Part shown: positions 53,246 through 62,407 of the stretch, one piece after another
Position numbering within the stretch: position 1 is the stretch's first letter
Layout of the letters: every line of letters starts with the position of its first letter
Assembly (NCBI RefSeq): GCF_000374825.1
Contig: NZ_KB895381.1
Coordinates: 186,001-250,000 of the forward strand
Reading direction: 5' to 3'
Length of the DNA stretch: 64,000 nt
From: Paenibacillus sanguinis 2301083 = DSM 16941
Lineage (GTDB): Bacteria > Bacillota > Bacilli > Paenibacillales > Paenibacillaceae
The notes under the pieces: model-generated
Told to the model about the DNA's origin: nothing
Database searches by the model: none
What the model saw: only the letters and a program-made list of their open reading frames with translations
Translations under genes and position numbers: made by a program

Positions 53246-55255
53246 TTGAAGCTTGGAAGACTGGTGATGCCGGATGATCTCTATGCATACCGCTGGGTTA
53301 GCGACCCGGTGGTGAGCAGAAACGGAACGGTCGCTTACGTATTGAAAACGATAGATGCTACGAAAAATGAATATGTTACGCAAATTCGGGCTGTAGCTTT
53401 GGATGGCAGCCAGGATCGCCCGCTGACGGATGGCGGCAAGGATATGGCCCCGGCCTGGTCACCTGATGGCTCACAGCTAGCTTTCTTGCGTATGCACGAA
53501 GGTAGTCGGCAGGTGTGGGTGCTCTCCATGAATGATGGGGAATGTCGCCCGCTGACGGCCGTGAGGCGTGGCGTAAGCGCGTTTGCCTGGTCACCTGACG
53601 GCAACCGGCTTGCTTATTTATCTGCCCTAAGCCCGGACCCGGAACGGGAATCGCTGACACTGGAAGAGGACCGCAAGCGGGAGTCGCAGATCGGCAAGCT
53701 TTATACCCGCACCGTGCCGAAGGCTGAAGGAAGTGGCTTGTGGAACGGGCTGCATACTCACTTGTTTGTACTTGACCTCCGTGGGGGCGAAGTGGTCCAG
53801 CTTACCTCGGGAGCCTTTGATGTTGCCCAGCCTCGCTGGTCGCCGGATGGTCGCTCTGTGGCTTATCTGGCCAAGCAGGTGGAGGATGAGCAAGCCGATC
53901 CTGACCTGATCGCTTTCAACGATATCTTTGTTGCGGCACTTGAGGACAAGCAGAGCCGCAGAGTGACGGATTTCACGCTGGCGATTAGTCAATTCGGGTA
54001 TTCGCCGGACGGAAGTGAGTTCGCCATGATAGCCAATGACCGTGCTTACGGGAGTGGAACGCAAAATCGGCTCTACACGGTGCCTTCCAGCGGCGGGAAG
54101 CCGGAGCCGTTCATGGAGGAAATAGATGTGCAAATCGGCAACTTTGTGCTCAGCGACATGAAGGCGGCGGGCCCTTCCCCTGCTCCGCTATACGGGCCAA
54201 ACGGTGGACTGTATGCAATCGGCACGCGGCATGGCAGTGCGGCGGTCTATTGCTTCCGTCCCGATGGGAGCTATGAGGAGCTGATTGGCGGAGAACGGGA
54301 TACGTATCAGTTCACTCTTGCACCGGATGGCGCCTTTATGGTGACAGCAACCGCTATGGTGAATGCCCCTGGGGAGCTGTTCCGGGTGGAGCTGGAGTCG
54401 GGCCAGGAGCTGCGCCTGACAGATAAGAACGATGAGCTGATGCAACAACTCATTATAAGCCAGCCGGAATCGTTCTGGTTTGAAACGGCGGCCGATGTGC
54501 AAGTCCAGGCCTGGATTATGCGCCCTGCAGGGCTGACGGCGGGAGAAAAGGCCCCGCTCATACTGGAGATTCATGGTGGGCCGCATGCGATGTACTCGGG
54601 CACGTATAGTCATGAATTGCAGTGCTTGGCGGCTCAAGGTTATGCCATTCTGTTCCTGAACCCGCGTGGCAGCTTCGGTTATGGACAAGATTTCGCCCGG
54701 GCTGTTCGGCGGGATTTTACCGGGTGTGATTATGAAGACTTGATGGCAGGACTTGACGAGGCGCTGATCCGATTCGACTTTGTTGATGGTACGCGGCTTG
54801 GCGTCACTGGCGGCAGCTACGGCGGGCTGATGACCAACTGGATCGTTGCTCATTCTGACCGTTTTCAAGCTGCGGTGACCCAGCGCAGCATCACCAACTG
54901 GATGTCCTTCTACGGCATGAGCGATATCGGAATTTCCTACACAGAGGGCATTGTTGGCGGCAATCCCTGGGATGATCCGGAGCTGCTATGGCGCTTATCT
55001 CCGCTGGCTCATGTCCAGCAAATTCATACCCCGCTGCTTATCATTCATGGGGAGCAAGATATGCGTTGCCCTGTAGAGCAAGCCGACCAGCTTTATGTGG
55101 CTCTCAAGCGTCTGGGCCGGGAGACGGCATTGGTCCGTTACCCGGGAGCCAACCATATGCTGCTTAAGACCGGGAAGCCAAGCTATCGGACAGATGTGCT
55201 GCGCCGGGTGAATGACTGGTTTATGCGCTATTTGCCAAAGGAGGTGGCCCGGTGA
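53246..55255 (+). CDS. S9 family peptidase (prolyl oligopeptidase / acylaminoacyl-peptidase type)
   Basis: 669 residues, TTG start with GAGGAGGG upstream, no signal peptide. The first 400 residues are a beta-propeller with repeated 'SPDG' turns ('AWSPDGSQLAFLR', 'AWSPDGNRLAYLS', 'RWSPDGRSVAYLA'). The C-terminal alpha/beta-hydrolase has the nucleophile Ser524 in 'GVTGGSYGGLMTNWIV', Asp in 'LLIIHGEQDMRCPVEQADQLY' and His in 'YPGANHMLLKTG'. Such enzymes trim blocked or proline-containing short peptides in the cytoplasm. It overlaps the last gene of the operon by four bases. Confidence 0.94.
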   Translation: MKLGRLVMPDDLYAYRWVSDPVVSRNGTVAYVLKTIDATKNEYVTQIRAVALDGSQDRPLTDGGKDMAPAWSPDGSQLAFLRMHEGSRQVWVLSMNDGECRPLTAVRRGVSAFAWSPDGNRLAYLSALSPDPERESLTLEEDRKRESQIGKLYTRTVPKAEGSGLWNGLHTHLFVLDLRGGEVVQLTSGAFDVAQPRWSPDGRSVAYLAKQVEDEQADPDLIAFNDIFVAALEDKQSRRVTDFTLAISQFGYSPDGSEFAMIANDRAYGSGTQNRLYTVPSSGGKPEPFMEEIDVQIGNFVLSDMKAAGPSPAPLYGPNGGLYAIGTRHGSAAVYCFRPDGSYEELIGGERDTYQFTLAPDGAFMVTATAMVNAPGELFRVELESGQELRLTDKNDELMQQLIISQPESFWFETAADVQVQAWIMRPAGLTAGEKAPLILEIHGGPHAMYSGTYSHELQCLAAQGYAILFLNPRGSFGYGQDFARAVRRDFTGCDYEDLMAGLDEALIRFDFVDGTRLGVTGGSYGGLMTNWIVAHSDRFQAAVTQRSITNWMSFYGMSDIGISYTEGIVGGNPWDDPELLWRLSPLAHVQQIHTPLLIIHGEQDMRCPVEQADQLYVALKRLGRETALVRYPGANHMLLKTGKPSYRTDVLRRVNDWFMRYLPKEVAR

Positions 55256-55710
55256 GTCGGGTGTTACTATCAATTCCAGTAGGGATGTTGATCGAGAACT
55301 GCCGAAGCGGCGGGGCTAGTGATGAGGAAGTGATTGCCTGTCTAAAGTCCGGGGATTTCACTCCGATTCTCGACCGGGTTCATGATCCGAAGATGGACTT
55401 TACCGAGCGGCTGAACACAGCGAATGAGCTTGGGGAGGATTGGGAGCGGGCTATTCGCGAGGGCTATAGCTTTAAATTTCTGCATATCGGTGGTCTGAAG
55501 CGTCTGCTGGGCTTCCGGTTTGGCAAAGCTGAGGGCACCGACTATGTCCAGGTAGAGGATGCATTAGCCTTGGACGGGGTGGACTTGTCCCAGCCAGAAG
55601 CAGAGGAATTGGAGCAATTAATTCATCGCCAATGGAAGCTTGTGCGGACACAGGCAGATTCTTCGTCCGACCGTTGGACGATGCGCATCGAGCTGCGGCA
55701 TCAGCAATAA
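55252..55710 (+). CDS. Conserved-looking hypothetical protein at the end of the peptide operon
   Basis: 152 residues, GTG start overlapping the S9 peptidase stop and a good AAAGGAGG box. Soluble, acidic, no signal or membrane helix. Recognisable blocks: 'ASDEEVIACLKSGDFTPILDRVHDPKMDFTERLNTANELGEDWERAIREGYSFKFLHIGGLKRLLGFRFG' in segments, then a Gln/Glu-rich helix ending in 'RMRIELRHQQ'. I recognise no family. Translational coupling to the peptidase suggests a related role, for example control or substrate handling. Confidence 0.75.
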   Translation: MSRVLLSIPVGMLIENCRSGGASDEEVIACLKSGDFTPILDRVHDPKMDFTERLNTANELGEDWERAIREGYSFKFLHIGGLKRLLGFRFGKAEGTDYVQVEDALALDGVDLSQPEAEELEQLIHRQWKLVRTQADSSSDRWTMRIELRHQQ

Positions 55711-55782
55711 AGCAGTCAATTGAAAGAACCTTTAGTCCGCAATTCAGGGACGTTAATAGAGGTGAAAGCAAGTTCAACATTA

Positions 55783-55830
55783 ATACAGGGAACAGAAGCG
55801 GCTTGTCTGCTTCTGTTCCCTGTATTTTTG
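55783..55830 (+). terminator. Strong intrinsic terminator of the peptide operon
   Basis: A perfect 17-bp stem: ATACAGGGAACAGAAGC (55783-55799) with GCTTCTGTTCCCTGTAT (55809-55825), then TTTTTG. It ends the run of genes that began at 44944. Confidence 0.93.
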
Positions 55831-55838
55831 CATGAGCT

Positions 55839-57578
55839 ATGAAACAAGATGAAGTGATGCTCATAGAATGGCGTACTTCGGGGGAGATTAGGGGAAACAA
55901 TTCACGTAGGGGAATGATTCATGTGTGGTGGTCAAACATGGCTTCTTATATCCCGGATTGGCCGGTTTTTGTGCAGGCCGGAGTTACGCTGCTTATACCT
56001 GTCCTCCTCTATTTCGTACATCGCTGGTTCCGCTCGGTAGTGACGAATGGCAGAGGAGCTTCCGGTAAGCTGCCGGCAGTCCCGGAGGAATCTGCTTCTC
56101 CACTGACGGGGGACTATGATGCGGATTTGGATTCAATCAAGCAAGCCATAGGCAGCAACGATGACTTGCATTTTCGGGAATATAAAATGGCAGCGTTCAA
56201 TATAAGGGCAGCTCTTCTCTATATTGATGGCATGCAGGAGAACCAACTGATCGATACCCAGGTCATGCAGGTACTTATGGGCAAGGAAGACTTTATGAAA
56301 GAGATGGAGCCTTCGGTTCCCGCCGCAGACAAGCTGGCAGCCTATTTGAAGCAGCATATTTTGCCAGTTGTGGAAATAGAGGAAGTGCAGGAGACACATC
56401 GCCTGCATGAAATGATTCTGAATGGATATACCGCCTTGCTGATCGAAGGTACGTGCTCCGCTCTCTTGGTTGGTAAGCCGCGGGGGAAGACAAGGTCCAT
56501 TACGGAGCCGACCTCGGAAGCGTTGCTGCGCGGGCCGAGAGTGGGGTTTACAGAAGCGCTCAGCGAGAATACCTTGATGCTGCGGCGTCAAGGTCTGACA
56601 GAGCTGATGGAAATTAAGAAATACACAGTAGGCAATACGTTAAAACGGGATCTTGCCGTAGTCTACATGAAGACGATTGTCAATCAGGATCTGCTGCAGG
56701 AAGTAGAGAAGCGAGTCTCCAAGATCAATCTGGATTTTATCGCCGAATCCGGTTATGTGGAGCAGCTTATTGAAGATGATATTTTAAGCCCCTTCCAGCA
56801 GGTACAAAATACCGAACGTCCGGATCGGGTCATCAATGCGCTGATGGGTGGGAGAATCGCCTTGTTACTGGACGGAACGCCCTTTGCCCTCATCGTTCCC
56901 GTAACCTTCAGCATGCTGCTGCAGTCTCCGGAGGATTATTATGAACGGTGGCTGGCTGGCTCTCTTTTGCGCATGCTGCGTTTTTTTGCCGCCTTTATGT
57001 CATTGATGATTCCCTCATTGTACATTTCCTTTATCTCCTTTCATCCCGGCTTAATTCCTACGGAGCTGGCCATCACCATTATTGAGACGCGCGAACGGGT
57101 TCCTTTCCCTTCGCTAATTGAAATTCTGGTGCTGGAGGTATCGATTGAAATTTTGCGGGAAGCAGGGGTGCGCTTGCCCAAGCCGATTGGCTCTGCGATG
57201 GGGATCGTTGGAGGACTGATTATCGGAGAGGCGGCTGTGCAGGCCGGGATTGTCAGCCCGTTTCTGGTCATTGTCGTTTCGGTTACGGCCATTGCTTCCT
57301 TCTCAATTCCGATGTACAGCGCCGGAATAACTTTGCGTATGCTCCGTTTTGTCGGGATGTTTTTTGCCGCTGTGCTAGGAATATTGGGGACGATTTTGTT
57401 TTTCCTGCTGATTTGCAGCCATCTTACCAAGCTGAAGAGCTTTGGTGTCCCTTATGTCACACCTATATCGCCTATCCGTCTGCATGATTGGAAGGATTTG
57501 TTCGTCCGCGCACCGCTCACTTTGATGAAGCTGCGGCCGGAAATGATGAAAACGGAACGCAAACGCCGTAAAGTCTAA
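55839..57578 (+). CDS. gerAA: Spore germination receptor subunit A (GerAA/GerBA family)
   Basis: Up to 579 residues. The ATG at 55839 has no RBS and lies only nine bases after a terminator, so the true start is probably one of the later ATGs, such as 55938 (GGTGG six bases upstream). The N-terminal cytoplasmic domain contains 'LLIEGTCSALLVGKPRGKTRSITEP', 'GPRVGFTEALSENTLMLRR' and 'MGGRIALLLDGTPFALIVPVTFSMLLQSPEDYYERW', the GerA signatures. Five or so C-terminal membrane helices follow, with 'RERVPFPSLIEILVLEVSIEILREAGVRLPKPIG' between them. With the next two genes it forms a germinant receptor in the spore inner membrane. Usual expression is from sigma-G in the forespore. Confidence 0.94.
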   Translation: MKQDEVMLIEWRTSGEIRGNNSRRGMIHVWWSNMASYIPDWPVFVQAGVTLLIPVLLYFVHRWFRSVVTNGRGASGKLPAVPEESASPLTGDYDADLDSIKQAIGSNDDLHFREYKMAAFNIRAALLYIDGMQENQLIDTQVMQVLMGKEDFMKEMEPSVPAADKLAAYLKQHILPVVEIEEVQETHRLHEMILNGYTALLIEGTCSALLVGKPRGKTRSITEPTSEALLRGPRVGFTEALSENTLMLRRQGLTELMEIKKYTVGNTLKRDLAVVYMKTIVNQDLLQEVEKRVSKINLDFIAESGYVEQLIEDDILSPFQQVQNTERPDRVINALMGGRIALLLDGTPFALIVPVTFSMLLQSPEDYYERWLAGSLLRMLRFFAAFMSLMIPSLYISFISFHPGLIPTELAITIIETRERVPFPSLIEILVLEVSIEILREAGVRLPKPIGSAMGIVGGLIIGEAAVQAGIVSPFLVIVVSVTAIASFSIPMYSAGITLRMLRFVGMFFAAVLGILGTILFFLLICSHLTKLKSFGVPYVTPISPIRLHDWKDLFVRAPLTLMKLRPEMMKTERKRRKV

Positions 57579-57601
57579 AGACGCACATCAGGAGGTCCCA
57601 A

Positions 57602-58705
57602 GTGTTCACACGTTCCGATGATAAAATTACAACATCACAAGCAGTGGTGCTTTTGACTGACAGCATATTGGGAGCGGGCATCCTGACCATGCCACGGGAT
57701 ATCACGGAGAAGGTGAAGACCCCGGATGCCTGGTTGTCCGTGCTGCTAGGTGGTATTGTCGCATTGCTGGTGGTATGGTTAATGACCAAGTTGAGCCAGC
57801 AATTCCCCGGCAAGACCATCTTTGAATATGCTCGAAATATCGTGGGTAAAATTCCTGGCAGCGTGGTGTCCATGCTCATGGTCATCTATTTTATGATTAT
57901 CGCTGGCTTTGAGATTCGTATTTTGGCGGAGGTCAACGTCTTCTACCTGCTTGAAAAGACGCCCATTTGGGCTGTTATCATTCCATTTATCTGGACGGCT
58001 GCTTATTTGGCTTCGGGGGGAATCAACTGTATTGCCCGGCTATTTCAGATCATTTTCCCTGTAAGCATTTTGATCTTGCTGCTAAGCTTTCTCTTGAGCA
58101 TGAGATTGTTCGAGCTTGATAATTTGCGTCCATTCCTTGGCGAAGGTCTGCCGCCCGTGCTGGAAGGCTTGAAGTCGTCTCTCCTGATCTTTACCGGCTT
58201 TGAAATTGTCATGGTTCTGGTGGGTCATATGCAGCATCCGCAGAAGGCGGTCAAGGCGATGCTGCTCGGGGCGGGCATCCCTGTCATTTTGTATGTATTC
58301 GCAACGATGATTGTGGTTGGAGGGCTGTCCGTTACCGCTGTGCTTCGGAGCACCTGGCCAACACTGGACTTATTACGCAGCTTCGAAATCACCGGATTGT
58401 TCTTTGAACGATTTGAATTTCCGTTCCTGGTCATTTGGATGATGCAGATGTTTTGTAATTTTTGCAGTCAGTTCTTCGTCACCTCGTTAGGCTTATCGAA
58501 AACCTTCGGCATCAAATTCCCGCTGGTTTTGTTTGCGCTGATGCCGATTTTGTTCATAGCCGCTCTTATTCCGAAAACGATGAATGATTTGTTTGCATTG
58601 GGCCAAACGATCGGGTATATGAGCATTATTTTGTTCGCTCTTGTCACGGTGCCCCTGTCCCTCATTTACCTTATTCGGAAGAAAGGACTCAGGAAACATG
58701 CGTAA
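57602..58705 (+). CDS. gerAB: Spore germination receptor subunit B (GerAB, APC-type permease)
   Basis: 367 residues, GTG start with AGGAGG six bases upstream. About ten transmembrane helices of the amino-acid permease superfamily; 'TDSILGAGILTMPRDITEK' at the unwound helix 1 and 'FTGFEIVMVLVGHMQHPQKAVKAML' are typical. In GerA systems this subunit binds the germinant, often an amino acid. Its stop overlaps the start of the GerAC gene. Confidence 0.95.
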   Translation: MFTRSDDKITTSQAVVLLTDSILGAGILTMPRDITEKVKTPDAWLSVLLGGIVALLVVWLMTKLSQQFPGKTIFEYARNIVGKIPGSVVSMLMVIYFMIIAGFEIRILAEVNVFYLLEKTPIWAVIIPFIWTAAYLASGGINCIARLFQIIFPVSILILLLSFLLSMRLFELDNLRPFLGEGLPPVLEGLKSSLLIFTGFEIVMVLVGHMQHPQKAVKAMLLGAGIPVILYVFATMIVVGGLSVTAVLRSTWPTLDLLRSFEITGLFFERFEFPFLVIWMMQMFCNFCSQFFVTSLGLSKTFGIKFPLVLFALMPILFIAALIPKTMNDLFALGQTIGYMSIILFALVTVPLSLIYLIRKKGLRKHA

Positions 58706-59891
58706 ATACCGGATGCTGACTTTATTGCTTGTCGTCGGAATTATGGCTACTCAAACGGGCTGCTGGAGCAGCAAGGAAATAGAAGATATGAGCATGTATG
58801 TCGGGCTGGCTTTGGATGATGGTAAGCCTACTGCTACCGAGGAGAAGCTGGACAAGCAAGGGGAAGGTTATCCCAAACGCAATCTATTCACTGCGACTGT
58901 GCAGATTGTTCCGGTCAAAACAGGCAGCAACAATAAACAGGAGAAGGGGCAGGGGAAAGGAGACGGATTTCTGAATGAATCGGAAACCGGTGACTCCTTG
59001 ATCCAGTTGATGCGGCAGTATTCGTTGCGACGCGAACGGGCTGTCATTGGTCATCATCTCAAGGTGATTATCATTTCTACGGATCTGATCCGCGAGCAGA
59101 ACATCGACAAGCTGATGGACTTTGTCCTTCGGGACAATGATATTCGCCCAAGCTGCATCGTATTATTAAGTCGTGGTCTGGCGCGGGATACGTTGAAGGC
59201 TGGGAATTCAGAGGAGATTCCTGCGTTCAAGCTGCAGGCGATGCCACGAGGACACTTTCGCACGGGAGAAATCATGCGAGGGGTCAACTTGACCCGGTTG
59301 AACAGCTTGATTGGCTCCAAGCAGAGCTTTATGCTCCAGGAGGTGGCGTCAAGCGATGGAGAGACGGAATTCTCCGGCGCGGGAATCATCAAGGGAGATA
59401 CCGGCAGATATGTAGGCCCGCTGGATCAGATGGATGTACAGAGCGTCTCCTGGATCACGGGGGATATCGAGGGAGCAGTCATCAAGAGCTATAACTGGCA
59501 TGATGAACCGATGACCTATGAGTTAAAGAGATTAAAGAGCAAGATTATTCCTCGGGTGGAGGGGGATCGGCTTTCGTTCCACGTTCATATTGAGTCCGAA
59601 GGACGAATCATGGAGAATTGGGATGTGGACGAGGACCCGTCCCAGTCGGAGTTCCTGAACCGGGCGGAAAAGATATTTGAAAAAACCTTGCTCCAAATGC
59701 TTGAACATCTGCTGGAGAAGCTGCAGACAAAATATAAAGTGGACGTGTCGGGATTTGGGAAGCAACTCAGCTTGGATCATCCCCAATATTGGAAGAAGGT
59801 CAAGGACCGCTGGGATGAGGTATTTAGCCAGACTCCTGTTACCTTTGATGTGAAGTTCACTATTACAGATTATGGATCTTCCAAAAAATAA
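58698..59891 (+). CDS. gerAC: Spore germination lipoprotein subunit C (Ger(x)C family)
   Basis: 397 residues from ATG 58698; a longer frame from 58641 would run through the end of the gerAB gene. Lipoprotein signal with 'TQTGC' lipobox, then the family hallmark 'WSSKEIEDMSMYVGLALDD'. A Lys/Gly-rich low-complexity insert ('NNKQEKGQGKGDGFL') lies near residue 85, followed by 'FVLRDNDIRPSCIVLLSRG' and a Ger(x)C C-terminal domain. It sits on the outer face of the spore inner membrane and completes the receptor. Confidence 0.95.
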   Translation: MRKYRMLTLLLVVGIMATQTGCWSSKEIEDMSMYVGLALDDGKPTATEEKLDKQGEGYPKRNLFTATVQIVPVKTGSNNKQEKGQGKGDGFLNESETGDSLIQLMRQYSLRRERAVIGHHLKVIIISTDLIREQNIDKLMDFVLRDNDIRPSCIVLLSRGLARDTLKAGNSEEIPAFKLQAMPRGHFRTGEIMRGVNLTRLNSLIGSKQSFMLQEVASSDGETEFSGAGIIKGDTGRYVGPLDQMDVQSVSWITGDIEGAVIKSYNWHDEPMTYELKRLKSKIIPRVEGDRLSFHVHIESEGRIMENWDVDEDPSQSEFLNRAEKIFEKTLLQMLEHLLEKLQTKYKVDVSGFGKQLSLDHPQYWKKVKDRWDEVFSQTPVTFDVKFTITDYGSSKK

Positions 59892-60003
59892 GACCCTTTC
59901 CTGTTCTCGTTCATCTCGTATCCTTGTCATCAGAAGCTGCTGTTTGAGGTTCTCCTATCCCGTTGGGCTGACGACCTGATCAATCAGTTAACCATGATGA
60001 ATC

Positions 60004-60070
60004 AGGTTGCCCGTATCACGGCTTCCGGGAATAATCCGGCCGGAATACGGGCAACCTTTGCTATTGGAAA
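60004..60070 (+). terminator. Hairpin terminator after the germination operon
   Basis: AGGTTGCCCGTAT (60004-60016) and ATACGGGCAACCT (60045-60057) make a perfect 13-bp stem with a GC-rich inner part; a weak T-containing stretch follows (TTTGCTATTGG). Position between two plus-strand operons supports a terminator. Confidence 0.7.
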
Positions 60071-60088
60071 TTTTTATTTTCTTCAGGA

Positions 60089-60145
60089 TTGACACAGGAA
60101 AGCTCATGGGAATATACTATATATGAACAAGTGATCATATATAGT
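60089..60145 (+). promoter_or_regulatory. Promoter with ArsR/SmtB-type 12-2-12 operator for the metal ATPase
   Basis: TTGACA (60089-60094), 18-base spacer, TATACT (60113-60118). The operator is ACTATATATGA-acaagtga-TCATATATAGT (60116-60145), in which TATATGAACA-AG-TGATCATATA matches the 12-2-12 dyad used by SmtB, CzrA and CadC. It overlaps the -10 box and start point. The likely repressor is the ArsR protein encoded at 62408-62785. Confidence 0.88.
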
Positions 60146-60164
60146 CCCCAAAGGGAGTGAGCAA

Positions 60165-62405
60165 GTGATGGAAGCAACAGCAAGCACTGTTAAACGTAAA
60201 TTTATATTAGAAGGTTTGGACTGCGCTAACTGCGCATTGAAGATTGAGAACGGCGTTGGCAAGATTGAAGGAGTATCGTCTTGTTCGGTCAACTTCGTTA
60301 ATAAGACGTTGACGATGGAGATGGCAAGCGATGATTCTGCAGACATTGTGAAGAAAGCCAAACAGCATATTCGCAAGCTAGAGCCGGATGTGACCGTGCT
60401 GGAGCATGCCGGCAGTGGAGGCTCGGCAAGTGTAGCGCGTCATGATCATCATGATCACAACCATGGCGATGCTCATGGTCATGATCACAGTCACGGTGAT
60501 GAAGCCGGAGATGATGGGCATGGACATACGCATGACCATGGCGCACAGGGAGTCCGCAAGATGATTGGCCGCCTGGTTGCTGCCCTTGTCATTGGCGCAA
60601 CCGCCATGTTCTTGCCGCTGGAGGCGGAGCTTCAGTTGATGTTGTATGTGGTTGCTTATCTCGTGATCGGTGGCGACATCGTCTACAAGGCCATGAAGAA
60701 CATTGTACGTGGCCAGGTGTTTGATGAATACTTCCTGATGTCTATAGCTACAATTGGAGCCTTCATCATCGGGGAGTATCCTGAGGGTGTCGCCGTTATG
60801 CTCTTCTATCAAGTAGGTGAGCTGTTCCAGAGCATTGCCGTCAACCGGTCGCGCAAATCGATTAGCGCACTGATGGATATCCGGCCCGATTTTGCCAACC
60901 TGAAATCCGGTTCCGAATACAAGCGGGTTCGCCCGGAGGATGTTCAGATCGGAGATTTGATTCTGGTACGCCCTGGCGAGAAAGTTCCTCTCGACGGGAA
61001 GGTTATTGAGGGAAGCTCGGCCATGGATACTTCTGCGCTAACCGGTGAATCGGTGCCGCGTGAGGTAGCAGTTGGCGACAATGTTCTTAGTGGCTTCATT
61101 AATAAAAATGGCGTATTGACTCTGGAGGTTGCCAAGGTATTTGAAGAATCCACCGTGGCCAAAATCCTGGACCTGGTGGAGAATGCGAGCAGCAAGAAGG
61201 CGCCCACGGAGAATTTCATTACCAAGTTCGCTCGATACTACACGCCATTGGTTGTGATTGTAGCTGCGCTGCTGGCGGTCATTCCCCCGCTGCTTATCAG
61301 TGGAGCAACCTTCTCGGAATGGGTCTCCCGGGCTTTGGTCTTCCTGGTTATTTCCTGCCCTTGTGCGTTGGTCGTGTCCATTCCACTCGGTTTCTTTGGC
61401 GGTATAGGGGCATCCTCGAAGAACGGCGTTTTGGTTAAGGGCAGCAACTATCTGGAAGCGTTAAATGATGTAAAGTATGTGGTTTTTGATAAAACAGGAA
61501 CCTTGACCAAAGGAGCATTTAAAGTTGTTGGCATTCATCCGGCAGCCAGCACCTGGACAAAGCAGGAGTTGTTGCGTCAGGCAGCATTTGCCGAAATGCA
61601 CTCCAGCCATCCGATTGCTCAATCCATTCGTGAGGCCTACGGACAGGAATTGGACGAAGCCCAAATCACTGAATATAACGAAATATCCGGTCACGGAATT
61701 CAAGTTCTGTTTGAAGGTAGAGAAGTGCTGGCGGGCAATGCCAAGCTAATGAAACGAGATGGTATTGAGTATACTGCACCTTCTGAGCATGGGAGTATCG
61801 TTCATCTTGCTATAGATAAGCAGTATGCCGGTTACCTGGTCATCGCTGACGAAGTGAAGGATGACTCGGCACGAGCTATTCGTTCACTGAAGAACCTTGG
61901 CGTCAAGAAGGTCGTTATGCTAACCGGAGATATTAAAGCTGTAGCAGATTCAGTCGGCGAACAACTTGGTGTTGATGAGGTTCGTTCGGAGCTGCTGCCG
62001 CAGCATAAGGTTGAAGAGCTGGAGAAGCTGGATCGGGAGAAAGGCAGCAAAGAGAAGATCATATTTGTGGGTGACGGCATCAATGATACCCCGGTGCTGG
62101 CCCGAGCCGATGTGGGCGTAGCGATGGGCGGGCTTGGATCAGATGCTGCGATTGAAGCAGCCGATATCGTCATTATGACCGATGAGCCGTCGAAGTTATC
62201 CTCGGCTATCCACATCGCCAAGCGAACACGGCAAATCGTATGGCAAAATATTATCTTTGCCCTGCTCGTCAAAGCAGTCTTCCTGTTGCTTGGAGCGTTC
62301 GGCATTGCGAACATGTGGGAAGCCGTATTCTCCGATGTAGGCGTGACGTTGCTGGCTGTCTTGAACGCTATGCGTGTACTGCGTACCAAGACAGACCTGG
62401 TGTGA
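60165..62405 (+). CDS. cadA: Zn/Cd/Co-type P1B ATPase (CadA/ZntA family)
   Basis: 746 residues from GTG 60165 (an ATG follows at 60168; GGGAG fits both). One heavy-metal-associated domain with 'EGLDCANCALKIENGV' (Cys20, Cys23), then a His/Asp-rich metal loop (about 88-128: 'HDHHDHNHGDAHGHDHSHGD' and 'HGHTHDHG'). The membrane metal site is 'ISCPCALVVSIPLGFFGG', the phosphorylated Asp442 lies in 'VFDKTGTLTKGAF', TGES is 'SALTGESVPREV', the HP motif is 'SSHPIA' and the hinge is 'VGDGINDTPVLARADVGVAMG'. It pumps divalent metals out of the cell. The long histidine stretch suggests zinc as the main substrate, with cadmium and cobalt possible. Confidence 0.95.
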   Translation: MMEATASTVKRKFILEGLDCANCALKIENGVGKIEGVSSCSVNFVNKTLTMEMASDDSADIVKKAKQHIRKLEPDVTVLEHAGSGGSASVARHDHHDHNHGDAHGHDHSHGDEAGDDGHGHTHDHGAQGVRKMIGRLVAALVIGATAMFLPLEAELQLMLYVVAYLVIGGDIVYKAMKNIVRGQVFDEYFLMSIATIGAFIIGEYPEGVAVMLFYQVGELFQSIAVNRSRKSISALMDIRPDFANLKSGSEYKRVRPEDVQIGDLILVRPGEKVPLDGKVIEGSSAMDTSALTGESVPREVAVGDNVLSGFINKNGVLTLEVAKVFEESTVAKILDLVENASSKKAPTENFITKFARYYTPLVVIVAALLAVIPPLLISGATFSEWVSRALVFLVISCPCALVVSIPLGFFGGIGASSKNGVLVKGSNYLEALNDVKYVVFDKTGTLTKGAFKVVGIHPAASTWTKQELLRQAAFAEMHSSHPIAQSIREAYGQELDEAQITEYNEISGHGIQVLFEGREVLAGNAKLMKRDGIEYTAPSEHGSIVHLAIDKQYAGYLVIADEVKDDSARAIRSLKNLGVKKVVMLTGDIKAVADSVGEQLGVDEVRSELLPQHKVEELEKLDREKGSKEKIIFVGDGINDTPVLARADVGVAMGGLGSDAAIEAADIVIMTDEPSKLSSAIHIAKRTRQIVWQNIIFALLVKAVFLLLGAFGIANMWEAVFSDVGVTLLAVLNAMRVLRTKTDLV

Positions 62406-62407
62406 GG

